Of a stretch of 64,000 nucleotides of DNA, positions 10,192-20,290 are shown in pieces. The translations under genes were made by a program, and so were the position numbers. Each line of letters starts with the position of its first letter. Within the stretch, counting starts at the first letter, position 1. The notes beneath the pieces were generated by a model. That model had not been told where the DNA came from, ran no database searches, and saw nothing but the letters and a program-made list of their open reading frames with translations. Source of the stretch: Solen grandis (taxonomy: Eukaryota; Mollusca; Bivalvia; Adapedonta; Solenidae); contig CM037783.1 in NCBI GenBank assembly GCA_021229015.1, positions 30,993,840-31,057,839 on the forward strand, read 5' to 3'.

Positions 10192-12238
10192 AAAGATTAG
10201 TCTGATCCCTTACATTATTGTGAAAGTATGAAGTTTCACGGCCACCAATTTGGGTGTTTTTGACAAGATCTGAACACAGGTTTATTTATGTATATACAAC
10301 AATCTTACTTAGAACTTGTGTGTATATGTGATGAATGATGAGGATGTCTATATCATTTGTGTGTGTTTTTCGGCGTAGCTGTATAAAATCGATTTCGATG
10401 TTTATTTTTAGACCAAAATCCCCCCTGCAAATCTGCAGAAGTGGACTCGCCCACTTTAACCTGCTGATCATGTAGTATGCGGAGGAGGTGGAAGTTAACC
10501 CATATATTATAATTAACACATACTTTCCTATCAATTAGGGGGTCTTACTTTATCAATACGGATCTAACCAACAAACATTATGAATCTTACATATACAATA
10601 ACATACCTTTGACCCCTTTTTGTAATAAGTAAACTTAACCATGTCAGTGTGTACAGAATGTATATAAATAGACTGCATGAATACATCTGGGTTCCCGGAA
10701 ATACAGTCTATTATTAGATTGTAGGAGTTCAGTTTGTTTTCCATTTTACGCCGAATATCTTTTTTTAAAGATATTTCTTGTTTATACCAAAGTTCTAACT
10801 GACTTAACCGTGTCACAGATCTGGATCAATTCCAGGAATCTGTGGTTTAATCTTCAGTAAATTTTCCTGAAGGGTGAGGCAAAATAATTGTCTAATCATT
10901 TAAATTAAAATACACAGTATTGATGATTCTATTGATATAAATCCATCTAAACAGTAAAACCTTTGAACTACAGAGGCAATATTTTGTATACTGTATCACC
11001 ATAAATAGATTTTTTTCATATTTTTACCTAATTGTCTGCATTTAATCCATTGATTTTGAATAGTACTAAACCAGGGGTCCTACTTTTTTCTACCTCTCAC
11101 AGACTATGCGAAAACTTTTCCTTCTTCACAAAATGTTTACCTGTCGCAACAAATGTTTACCTGTCGCAGCAACTTTTACTTGTTGCGATATATTTGTACC
11201 TGTTGCAATGTTTTAAACAGTATTTAGTAAGAACTTTTTGATATCTTGATTTCAGTCTCTTTATTGCAAATATTTTACATTAATTTATCACTGAATTTAA
11301 TGAATATTCATTCATTTTTTGCTAATTTTAGATTTTCTCTGTCCTAATCAGCTGTTCAAAACCCACAAACATGTAAAAATGTGAGACCCGGAGACCTGCA
11401 AAATAAGTACATATGGAGGAATAAACCCTACCCCATTACAAAAAGAAATTATTTTTGCACAGATAAGATTATAAAATGCTATGCAAAAACTAAAGTTCTG
11501 TAAGTTGTGTGACCATAATGAGGAAATAAGCCGAAAAACTATCCCTGAAAGCGTCTGTTATTGTCAGGAGCTCTCTTCTTTGGTTCGTTGCTAGAACTAG
11601 CAGGCAATTTTCGACCAGCATAGCACCATCAGAATATCTAAATTCATTGACAACAAAATCTAGATTTAATTATTTACGATAATAAATATTGAAATGATAA
11701 AAATTGAACCTGATAATAAATTAAAACGGGTATGACTTTGTTAATTGATTATGGCAAGCGGATAAAAAGGAGAAGAAAAAAAAAAACAATCTTTCGTGAA
11801 TGCATCGTCTGCCATGTTGTTGATTGTTGACCGATAAAGACAGAGTTTCCCGCATGGTTTCCATTACGAAAGATATAAGTATGTACATTGCGGGGAACCA
11901 ATTTGCAATCGTTACTGCTTGGCCATCTCAGATAGCCGATAATCATTACATAATCGCTAAAAAAAGCAAAGGAAACTGTTTTTCGAAGAAAGTGAAAGTA
12001 ATTTTCCGAAAATGAAACGGTGTTGTATGGATTTTTTCATCGGACATTGTGTCCGACAATAATAGGCACTTTCGTCGGTCAAAATGGAAATATACCGGAC
12101 ATGTCCGACTGACCGACGGACATTTGCATTGACTGCTCTCACTCTTTCTTATCTTGGATACTGAGAATCTTTTAAAAACCAAAAAAAAAAAAGGAAAATC
12201 ATTTAGTTTCTTTAAATTTTGGCCAAAGTATCTCATAC
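10192..12238. other. Intron of PARP12-like gene
   Basis: AT-rich sequence with no recognised gene. It includes a small tandem repeat (11130-11215), a CGGACATGTCCG palindrome cluster (12040-12120) and poly-A runs. Short open frames on both strands here have no recognisable domain. Confidence 0.55.
11130..11215. repeat. Minisatellite, about 22-bp unit
   Basis: About four diverged copies of an AATGTTTACCTGTCGCAAC-like unit. Confidence 0.6.
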
Positions 12239-12993
12239 CTCTGAGCAGAGCCCATTCTCATATCCACACTTCCTCTCTCAGAACCACTGCCACCTCGGAA
12301 CATTTCCCGTAAATCTGCTAGTATTTCCTTTGGAGTCCTGTTTGTAGGGATACCATGTTTATCTAAAATTGCTTTTACCTCTCTATTAATATCGTGACTC
12401 CTTTTACACCTCTGCCCAAAGTGACACACTCCTTCAACATAATGTTTGCATAAATGAAGATTCGGACATTTGCTTCCATCCTCATTTCTGCAACCAGCAT
12501 GAACATTGTAGAACTTGCATATTTTGGGGGCATTTTGTTGCGTGCAACTTTGCTGAAGCAGCCATTTCACATTTGCGATGCTAACTTTTCCCAAATTGTG
12601 TTGGATGAGCAGCTGTTGATTGTGTGCTGTTCTCAGATCATGACCAAACTGGCAACTTTGCTTGAACTGACAAGATCCAGTTAGAAAAAACTTGCAATAG
12701 TGGAGACCAGTACAGAAAGGAATACTTCCATTGCAGTCTGAATTCTTTGCACAGTGCCTCTCACATAATTTTAATGTTGTAACAAGTTTTACGTAATTTT
12801 TGTCCTGATCTATAAACCGCTCAAAAATTTGCGGGAAGCTGTCTACCACTTCTATAATTGCGTTCTTTGACAGACCATGTTGAATGCCCAGCTCAGTAAT
12901 CTCTACGGCACCTTTCCTGGTAAATAGGCTAGACATTAAATTGTCAGCAATGCTCCTGCTTTCCTCCGAAGCTCCATATTCACTTAGCATCAT
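12239..12993 (-). CDS. PARP12: PARP12/ZAP-like protein, first coding exon with four CCCH fingers
   Basis: The exon encodes 251 residues plus two bases, ending at donor GTATGAG. Residues 15-70 are a helical, winged-helix-like region (SIADNLMSSLF ... FPQIFERF). Four CCCH fingers follow: C81/C87/C94/H98, C100/C108/C114/H118, C159/C168/C176/H180 and C182/C190/C196/H200. Fingers 2 and 4 have exact C-X7-C-X5-C-X3-H spacing. Order and spacing match the RNA-binding N-terminal domain of ZC3HAV1 (ZAP) and PARP12, host factors that recognise foreign RNA (ZAP: CpG-rich) and restrict viruses. The start is the first of two Met codons at 12993, 22 bases after a good acceptor (CTTTCTTGTAG), so the exon probably begins in 5' UTR. 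The frame is open upstream to the acceptor, so an earlier start in another exon is not excluded. The bases after the donor up to 12199 stay open but are intronic by phase. Confidence 0.92.
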
Positions 12994-13014
12994 TGTTATT
13001 ACTGCTTGATACCA

Positions 13015-13101
13015 CTACAAGAAAGCCAACAGAAATGTTAATATATTGAAAACAGCTGAGACACAGTATTCTTTTATCTTCAGAACAGATTTTGCTCTTA
13101 C
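13015..13101 (-). other. Short intron in the 5' leader of the PARP12-like gene
   Basis: On the minus strand GTAAGAGC follows base 13102 and TTTCTTGTAG precedes 13014, giving an 87-nt GT-AG intron. An upstream non-coding exon therefore probably ends at 13102 and the promoter lies somewhere to its right (13150-13450). Supported by splice signals only. Confidence 0.5.
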
Positions 13102-13454
13102 GTATTGTACAACGAAAGATCAGCCTTACAGTCCACCTGAAAATGTTGACACATTAAAAGGCGCATTACACTATCATATATTTTCAGGAAATAGTGATGA
13201 ATAAGCTCAACGTATCCATCCGCGAAATGTAATCAATTTCCTAGTATTGTTTTCCTTAAAAGCGAAAGTAGACGAAAATAATAAATATGTCCGGTTAATT
13301 CTGTTCATAGGAGAAAAAGTTCAAATGTATTTTGTTATTCTAACTGCATTTCTGCTGTGTTATCGACAGTTTTCTTCTTGTTTCCCCTTGTATCTCTCGT
13401 TAATCAAAGATTGTCCTATTTAGTGTCACGACTCCAAATTTGTTTTCAAAAAAT
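13102..13454. other. Probable 5' leader and upstream region of the PARP12-like gene
   Basis: Low-repeat, AT-rich sequence between the inferred leader exon and a tandem repeat. No clear core promoter motif. No plus-strand exon of the MPV17L-like gene was found here. Confidence 0.35.
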
Positions 13455-13900
13455 AGAGGCTCTTTAGTAGACACCGAATACCGGTAGCCACGGAATGCTA
13501 AAAAGTAGGCGGGGGAGTTGGCGTGGCTTAAAGCTTTTGCTGTTACATTTCGTTATTTGTATTTTGTGTAGAATGAGTCGCAATAATATAGTTGTTTGTT
13601 GTTAAATGTGTTTTTATTAATTTTGAGGTCCAAACGTATGTTTTTCTAGTATCAAAATGCAAATTTAAGTTAAATTTACAGAAATATCAGAGACTATAAA
13701 ACGGTGTCTGGGTAAAAAACGAAGAAGGTTCGATGGTAGCCACCGAATGCGTTAGCCACGGAATAGATAATGAGGTGGGCGGGGCTACAGCGCTGTTACT
13801 TTGCACGTTGTTACTATAAGAAAGTCATTTGTTTTCTTCACATGTTTAATGAAAATTTTTAAGGTCCGGGTACTTGTAAAACGATGACAGAGGACACTGA
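13455..13900. repeat. Tandem repeat abutting the assembly gap
   Basis: Two diverged copies with a period near 266 bp. GCCACGGAATGC...GGCGGG...GTGGCTT near 13486 recurs as GCCACGGAATAG...GGGCGGGGCT near 13752, followed in both by TTTTTAA/TTGAGGTCC. The second copy runs into the gap. Confidence 0.65.
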
Positions 13901-14000
13901 NNNNNNNNNNNNNNNNNNNNNNNNNNNNNNNNNNNNNNNNNNNNNNNNNNNNNNNNNNNNNNNNNNNNNNNNNNNNNNNNNNNNNNNNNNNNNNNNNNNN
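13901..14000. other. Assembly gap (100 N)
   Basis: Exactly 100 N, the conventional length for a gap of unknown size. It lies where a Gypsy protease frame should continue into reverse transcriptase, with a tandem repeat on the other side. Confidence 0.98.
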
Positions 14001-14530
14001 GCAATCCTGTTTTTGTTCCGTCTTAGATTTCTTTCCCGGGAAACAATTATCCGAAATGTCAGAAACCACGGAACATGAAGTTGTGCTTTCTGTAGAAACT
14101 GTGTCCCAAAATTATCCTTGCATTCTTCCATTAGTGCAGTTAAGATGTTAGTGCCAATAATAATTGGTGTTCTTGCAGAGTATTTTGTATCCGGTACAAC
14201 CAGGAATAAGCAATGATGAGATTTTGCTTGCGGAAGTCCATGTAAATCATCCAAGTCGGCTTCTACATAGCCCAGGTATGGTAATTCTTCACCATCTGCA
14301 CATTCTATCTTCAGTATATCATCTATAGGTTGTAGTTGTTCTGGATCTAGATGTTTCTTAAAGAAAACTTCTGACATTATACTTACAACACTTCCTGTAT
14401 CTAAAAGTGCACGGGTTGTTATCTTGTTCACAGCCAGCTGAACCTCTGTTACTTGACCAACTAACTTGGGATCTTGATATACTTTGGTGCTCAAGTCCGA
14501 CCCACCAACTTGAGCACTTAGTAGTTTGGG
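14001..14530 (-). CDS. Retrotransposon aspartic protease (pol start), cut by gap
   Basis: The frame lies -1 relative to gag and overlaps its end. It contains the retropepsin active site ALLDTGS (the Asp codon is near 14401) and a downstream PIIIGTNIL, the usual Gypsy-protease C-terminal motif. The frame is open to the N run and no RT motif is reached. The protein would be made as a Gag-Pro-Pol fusion by frameshifting at CCCAAAC. An upstream Met at 14563 in this frame overlaps gag and is unlikely to be the true start. Confidence 0.82.
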
Positions 14531-15765
14531 CAGTTGCGCGCCTTGTGTCCTGATTTTCCGCATGTGTAACAGAAAATCTGAGGTAGTCGAGGACAGTTTC
14601 TCGCAAGGTGTCCCTTCTGTTCACAATTATAACAAGTTGGTTGAAATGTCCCTGCACCAGTAGGTCGCTGGATGAAATCTGTCCTTCCTCTTCCTCTTAA
14701 ACCACTACTGGTTCCATAAGACCCCAAAGTTCCTCTGCTCCTGCTGTATCCTCTTCCATAGTGATTTGTTCTCTCTATCCTCTCCTTTTCTATTCTTTCC
14801 ATCCGGTCGCTGAGCTGTTTAAGAAGAGCTTTCATCTCGGAAAAGTCATTCTTATCCTCTTGTCTCTCCACTACAGACTTGCATGGTTTCCTTTCTTCGG
14901 GTTGTGGCTGATTTTCCATCTCTGCCTCAATTTTACGTAACTCAATCTTGAAGCGATCATAATCTGTTATGGTGTTGAACTGGTACACACTCATCTGTTT
15001 AAGGTCCTTTCTCAATCCCTTGTAGAGGACTTGTTTGAGAGCTTCATTATCTGTACGTATTAATCCTCCTAAGTCACATACTCTTGTGAACATCTCCTCA
15101 ACCTTTGATGCATAAGTCATGACTGATTCCTTTGGCTGCTGTACACAAGAATAAAACTTCTGAAGAGCTGTCTCTTTACTATCTATTGACCCATAGGTGC
15201 TCTTAAGTTTGTTGAGTACTTGACTTAATGTGACTCCAGTGCCCAGTCGTCTAAGTATATCTCCTGCTTCGCCCTTGACCGCTCTTCGGATTCCATATAA
15301 AATCTGTTCATCAGTGAAAATCTTTTCAACTTGCAATGATGATACCTCAAAGTTGAATGTCTCCCATGAAACTTCATTCTTCGAACTTTCTCCACAAAAA
15401 TAAGATAACTTGGGAAAATGAAATGTCCTACGTAGCGCTCGCTCATCATAATCCAGTGGCATGGTATCTTTATATGGCAAAGTATTCCTCTGTGGTATGG
15501 TATCCTTTTGTGGTTGCAGTGGCATGGTATCCTTTCGTGGTAGGGTATCCCTTTGTGGTTGAGGAAGTCTGTACTTCTCATCATATGAAGAACCTGTCAT
15601 TCTAACTGTCTTACCTATTCCCATTTGCTGTTCTTTTTTTAAATCTTGTTTCAAACATTCCAAGAAACTTCTTTCATCCTCTGTGAGTACATCATCATCA
15701 TCTTCATCCTTTTTAGCTGCATACGCTTTTGGAGCTTTTGTAGAACTCATCCTCAATGTTGTCAC
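14518..15765 (-). CDS. Retrotransposon Gag with two zinc knuckles
   Basis: A 415-residue intact frame. An acidic N-terminus (DEDDDDVLTEDERSF) leads into a repeated proline/arginine stretch (PLQPQKDTIP-like units around residues 70-105). The capsid-like retrotransposon Gag region follows (FCGESSKNEVSWETF ... TYASKVEEMF). There is an RG/RS-rich basic stretch and then two CCHC knuckles, C378-X2-C-X4-H-X4-C391 and C399-X2-C-X4-H-X4-C412, ending at residue 415. Two CCHC knuckles and a capsid of this type fit a Gypsy/Ty3 Gag, which packages the element RNA. Start chosen as the first Met of the frame; ATG at 15750 (MSSTK) is an alternative. Confidence 0.88.
   Translation of the reverse strand: MTTLRMSSTKAPKAYAAKKDEDDDDVLTEDERSFLECLKQDLKKEQQMGIGKTVRMTGSSYDEKYRLPQPQRDTLPRKDTMPLQPQKDTIPQRNTLPYKDTMPLDYDERALRRTFHFPKLSYFCGESSKNEVSWETFNFEVSSLQVEKIFTDEQILYGIRRAVKGEAGDILRRLGTGVTLSQVLNKLKSTYGSIDSKETALQKFYSCVQQPKESVMTYASKVEEMFTRVCDLGGLIRTDNEALKQVLYKGLRKDLKQMSVYQFNTITDYDRFKIELRKIEAEMENQPQPEERKPCKSVVERQEDKNDFSEMKALLKQLSDRMERIEKERIERTNHYGRGYSRSRGTLGSYGTSSGLRGRGRTDFIQRPTGAGTFQPTCYNCEQKGHLARNCPRLPQIFCYTCGKSGHKARNCPNY
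14524..14530 (-). promoter_or_regulatory. -1 ribosomal frameshift site CCCAAAC
   Basis: The heptamer C-CCA-AAC is in register with the gag codons (X XXY YYZ), two codons before the gag stop. A -1 slip there enters exactly the protease frame. The rule is established for -1 frameshifting; use here is inferred. I see no obvious downstream pseudoknot by eye. Confidence 0.7.
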
Positions 15766-17826
15766 TCAGTTGTGCCCTTTGTGTTTCAAGTATACGACTA
15801 AATGATCTCCAAAGCAGAGTATAAATGCTATAACCAGATCAATTCAATCCACAATGTTTAAATGACTCCAATTTTAATCAAATTCACATATCCTTACCAT
15901 ATCCTTCCAAATTGTGAAAATAAGATTAAATGTTCCAGCTAATAAAAAAAAATGCTGCAAACACAAAGTTTTCAAAATCACTGACTTCACTTAAATGTTA
16001 AATTAATCACAATATAAACCTTAATAATATAAAACTAAATCCTGAAAATAAGGTCAAAATTAACTGAATTAAACTCAATTAATCAAAATAATTAATCAAC
16101 TAATTAAATAGATAATCTTCAATAAATTCAAGTACTAATGCACTTAATGTTTGACCTCAATGTACCTAAGATGGATAGACAGAAGAAAACACAAACACAG
16201 AATGATAAAATCAAACCCTGTTAAACTCGATATATTAAGTATAATAAATGAGTCTAAGTAAACTCCAATACAAGAGTAAACTAAACTTCAAACATCCAAG
16301 TTCTAAAAGTAAGGATAGAAAGAATGAATGACAAACAAAGAAAGAATAATATAAATATTTCAATGTTCCTAGAATAAAGTCAATTCCTGAAATATGAAAT
16401 CAAACTTAAATTTTATAATTGGTTAAAGTTGTTTTGAATTTTATCAACAATAAAAAAAAAGTTGTAAATCCAGAATAATAAATGTATTCCAATAAGATTC
16501 TATACAATATAAACTGGAATGGTCATCAACCTGAAAACAAGTAAATTATTCTTAATCTAGAATGTAAATAAGTATTAAATGTTTTTTTTTTTTTTTTAAA
16601 CTTACCTCCAAATATTGTTCCAATGGGACAGCAATAGGTCAATTTTTTTTTTTTAATTCTGAACTGACAACTTGAGCAAAAAAATAATAATAAAAAGAAA
16701 ACAGGGAGAGAAAGAGAAAGGAAAGAACAAAATATGAAGGGGAGGTAACTATATACTTACTGTTGTGATTACCTATCGGACCTATTTACTCAAACTACAA
16801 ACAAACTACAATGGAAATGTTCTGTGAGTCCTTTCTATAATTGACTACAACAACATCAACAAATTTATTCCGTCAAGTCAAGTCACTTAGTGCCATGTTG
16901 GAAGGGGGAAGCAAGATAATTCAATTGAACCAATGAGAATAAAATACCAATAACCAAGCCCTTTTTCTTTAAATAAATAAGTAGATAATTGCCTTGTAAC
17001 CAATTTAAATTCTACAAATCAGAAATGAGAAAACAACCAGACCAGATTCTCAGGACAGGGAGATAATTTCTGCCCTGACAGTGACCAAAAATAAAATCCA
17101 AAAGCAATGGGCCTTCTGCTTGAAACAACTTCAATATTAGGAACTAAAATGGCAGTCTCTGTAATTAATCAGTAGGGGATAAGGTAGTTAACAAATTATT
17201 AGAATATTAAGAGTGACCTTCACCAAAACTGTGTTTAATTATAGTAACATGCCAGTGAATCCTTTCATACTACTTTACAATATCATACTTTTATCAATTT
17301 TTAATTATATTCATTCAAAAACTGTAGTTTTCTGGGGAAAAAAACAACAAACCTGGTCAAATTATGCAACTTTTAACACAGAAAATATAGAGAGTGAGGA
17401 AAATGAAAGTGACCAGTGTTTATGTTAAAACTACAATTTCTGAATTAAATAAATGATGATTACTCACAAATACAGGAACGGGTACAGCAATACTGGTCAG
17501 GCCACTAGACTAAAGTTCATTGTCACAAGTTTCACTATCACATGCTGTTTCTCCAAAGTCACTGATCAGTCACCACTGGTCCGTTGAAATACACTGATGG
17601 GCTGGATCCTCCACAAAGAATAGAACACTGGTCAGTCATCAAACTTGTCCCAGGACAAGTACACGGCTCCCTCTAATGCTGGTCTCCCAGTAGTACACAA
17701 TGCTGCACAATGCAGTTTCGCAGTTTTGAATGGATAGTCAGCCACCATAGAATGCAACTGGCTGTAGAATCTATCTCACATCTCAACAAACGTCTCCAGG
17801 ATCTTGTGAGCAGACTGCAGATTTAT
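15766..17826 (-). other. Long leader of the Gypsy-type element
   Basis: About 2 kb of AT-rich sequence between the primer-binding site and gag, without a convincing coding frame. Sequences resembling donors (minus-strand GGTAAGTTT near 16600) suggest the leader could be spliced, but this is speculation. Confidence 0.5.
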
Positions 17827-17844
17827 GTCCCACGTTGGGCGCCA
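17827..17844 (-). promoter_or_regulatory. Primer-binding site, tRNA-Lys1,2 type
   Basis: The minus strand reads TGGCGCCCAACGTGGGAC two bases after the LTR end. This matches the known tRNA-Lys1,2 3'-end complement at all but one position, and marks the start of minus-strand cDNA synthesis. Confidence 0.8.
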
Positions 17845-17846
17845 AA

Positions 17847-18753
17847 TGTTACGGACCACTTTTCAAGGGTTTTATAATAACACAGGTCCGTGTGGGTTCA
17901 TTTCAGTTTAATTTACAGATGGTACATTTCAAGTGCATTCAAATGCAGAGAAGATTCCGCACATCCTGAAACGACATTGATTACAATAAAATAAATAACA
18001 AGAATGAAAATGTAGTCATATGCAAAGCAACTACATTTATATATTCATGATCACATAGTTTATATTAAAATATATTTGTGACAGACAAAAGCATGTCTAG
18101 TGGCCTTGAAAACTTATTAAATCTTTATAAAAAATACACATTAAATACAATACAAACAAACAATACATGTACATCAGTTACAATACACATTACACCTTCT
18201 TACCGGATGTGGTCCGGAAGGCTCCACACTTGCCCGTCTCGCACGTGCCCCAGTGCCAGCAACAAACAACCATGCTGTAATTAATTAAAACAGTGCTCCA
18301 TAGGAAAAACCAGAAAGATGTGAAACTATTAGGATTTTATTTTCCAAGAACCATTTGTATTATTTTAGATTTAAGGACAAGAAATCTGCCATTTTCGAAC
18401 CAATGTCCCAAAGCACGAAAACCCATTACAAATGACAAAATAAGCCAATAAAATAGACACACTTGCAATTGCATTTGAAATAATTAAAATATGGATTAAT
18501 ACAAGAAGAATAAACATATCAAGCCAATTCCTTCTCGTCCTGAAGATTTAGAAATTCACCAAAACTTGCCAACCTTTCACTTCAACTGTCGCGGTAAAAG
18601 TGAAAGGGAAATTGAACACTCACGTGACCAAAATCGCGTGATGGCGGGAACTTTAAAAATAGACCTTCCGGTAGCCAAAAATAGAACTTATTAAAACGCA
18701 ATGAAAACGTATATACAAAATGACAATAACCGCCAAATTTAGACCCCGTTACA
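17847..18753 (-). repeat. 5' LTR of the Gypsy-type element
   Basis: 907 bp bounded by TGTTACGG at 17847 and CCGTTACA at 18753 (plus-strand view), i.e. TG...CA ends with short inverted repeats. Placement next to the primer site fixes the inner edge. The outer edge is set by the terminal motif only, since no second LTR is available to compare. Confidence 0.72.
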
Positions 18754-18819
18754 ATATGTTAACCCCTCATTTGGTCTCGGACTGTATTCGTATCTATGCT
18801 TTAAGCAGGCTGTAGTATT

Positions 18820-19316
18820 TTAGATATTTGGTGAGTAACATGGCTTAGTATACCTCAACTGAGTTTGTTCAAATCATGGCCCTGGGGTCAAAATCTTCTT
18901 CTCAGAAACCACAAGGCTTAAATTTTTTGGTTTAACATCTACCAATCTTGTTCAAATCATGGCCCTTGAGTCAAAATTGGCCCAGCCTTAGGGGTCACTT
19001 GATTTTTAATCTTCTTGTCAGAAACCACAAAGCCTGGAGTTAATTTGTTTACTAGTGGACCTCAACCAAATCTATACAAGTCATGGCTATGGAGTCAAAA
19101 TTGACCCCATCCCAGGGGTCACATGATTTTATATAGACTTATTAGAGCTATCACCTTCAAAATTTAGATGGCAGGTACAGTTTTTTTGTGGAATTTAGAT
19201 GATCTTGCTGTACGTCTGCATGGATTATGTATTCAGTATGACTCGTAATACAATAATTGGCAATGAAGGCAATGTTTCTCAGGTGAGCGATTCCGAGCAA
19301 TCTTGGCCCTCTTGTT
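18820..19316 (-). repeat. GGGCC-family Helentron-like element, right end missing
   Basis: Core units (GGCCCTGGGGTCAAAAT type) lead to a left terminus in reverse orientation (CTCAGGTGAGCG ... GGCCCTCTTGTT at 19316). No right hairpin is present. Confidence 0.7.
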
Positions 19317-19478
19317 ATAAACACTGTCTAGGTCAAGTTTGAATATAGGTCATGTTGGTTAAAAAATACTGGTCACTAGGTCATAGTGAAATAACAGGAC
19401 AAAAATATAGTCTGCAAGTTGGAAAGATTCACTAAATTGACTCAGGTTAGTGATCAAGGGTCATCATGACCCTCTTGT
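19317..19478 (-). repeat. Left-end fragment of an AACAAGAGGGTC variant
   Basis: Ends in TCAAGGGTCATCATGACCCTCTTGT, the reverse of a left cap with hairpin. The short body has no right end. (Motif positions 19456-19478.). Confidence 0.55.
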
Positions 19479-19602
19479 CTACATTTGGAAAAAAAACTGA
19501 CACATGATAAATTCCTTCAATAAATGTTGATTGGTTACACCTTAACTTTACATGAAATACATGAAAAAAATGGTGAATATTGATGTAATTTTTCAATTAT
19601 AG

Positions 19603-19673
19603 CTACAAACATCCTGGAGATGAAGGAAGATTTAACTGAGGAGCTACAACAGAAGTTTTTCAAGACATGGAGT
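19603..19673 (+). CDS. MPV17L: MPV17-like protein (MPV17L), internal exon
   Basis: Acceptor TTTTTCAATTATAG before 19603, donor GTATGT after 19673. The exon is 71 nt: two bases finish a codon, then 23 codons (NILEMKEDLTEELQQKFF then KTWS). This is the segment just before the conserved Mpv17/PMP22 signature and aligns with the ILQGKDD...LKQKFW stretch of vertebrate MPV17L. It leaves in phase 0, matching the exon at 41039. Mpv17-family proteins are small four-helix proteins of the mitochondrial inner membrane or peroxisome. Upstream exons for the first helices are not found between 13 kb and 19.6 kb. They may be in the 14-kb gap or further left on the plus strand. Confidence 0.82.
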
Positions 19674-19754
19674 GTATGTAGACAATGAATATTAGAATAC
19701 TATATCTCTAGAGTTCACAATGTTATAAATGCATGTTCATGTATTTGTTATAGC

Positions 19755-20235
19755 CCCCAAAAACTTAGTTTCAGGGCAGGTGGGAGTGGAGTATATATAT
19801 ATATTTATATATACTGGATGGATTTCAATCAAACTTCATAGGAAGTTTCACTAGCAAGCACAGGTGTGCAAATTGTACTGTTGTTAAGGTTGAATAATTT
19901 TTCTATGACTCTTTGATGATTTTCTTGAGCTTTTTCTGTCCACGCTATTTCTCAGTAACTACAGGATGGATTTCAATCAAACTTCATGGGAAGGTTCACT
20001 AGCAAAACAGATGTGCAGATTATACGGGTGTTACGGTTGAATGGTTCTTCTCTGAGTTATGGCCCTTTTATGATTATCTTGAACTTTCTTTGTCTGCACT
20101 ATTTCTCAATAACTACTTGATGGATTTCAAACTACATAGGAAGTTTCACTAGCAAGCATAGATGGGTTTATTGTACTGTTGTTAAGGTTGAATAATTTTT
20201 AAGCCCCGCAATAAGATTTTCAGTCTGTGCATCCG
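19755..20235 (+). repeat. Tandem repeat, about 165-bp unit
   Basis: About 2.6 diverged copies of a unit with GGATGGATTTCAATCAAACTT and CACTAGCAAGCA, preceded by an AT run and followed by a GTCCGTC microsatellite. It resembles the core of another Helentron-like family; ends not resolved. Confidence 0.6.
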
Positions 20236-20290
20236 TCCATTCGTCCGTCTGTCCATCACACCTCAGGTTTACCTTTGCATTTAAGTTTTT

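Larger units (their letters stand above)
14001..18753 (-). mobile_element. Gypsy/Ty3-type LTR retrotransposon, 5' half
   Basis: In minus-strand order: 5' LTR (18753-17847), primer-binding site (17844-17827), a leader of about 2 kb, gag (15765-14518), a -1 slippery site and a retropepsin frame that runs into the gap. Reverse transcriptase, RNase H, integrase and the 3' LTR are not in the window. They may be in the gap or lost. The intact long gag and protease frames indicate a young copy. It lies between the PARP12-like and MPV17L-like exons. Confidence 0.85.

Noticed and set aside
10286..10816. Two minus-strand frames as exons of the PARP12-like gene
   Set aside because: No zinc-finger, WWE or linker-like composition, and the flanking exons already join in phase without them.
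12199..12238. Unspliced extension of the first PARP12-like exon to the stop at 12199
   Set aside because: The donor GTATGAG at 12238 joins in phase with 4865, and downstream exons continue the expected domain order.
14563..14563. Independent start codon for the retrotransposon protease frame
   Set aside because: It overlaps the gag zinc knuckle; an in-register -1 slippery site gives a better explanation.
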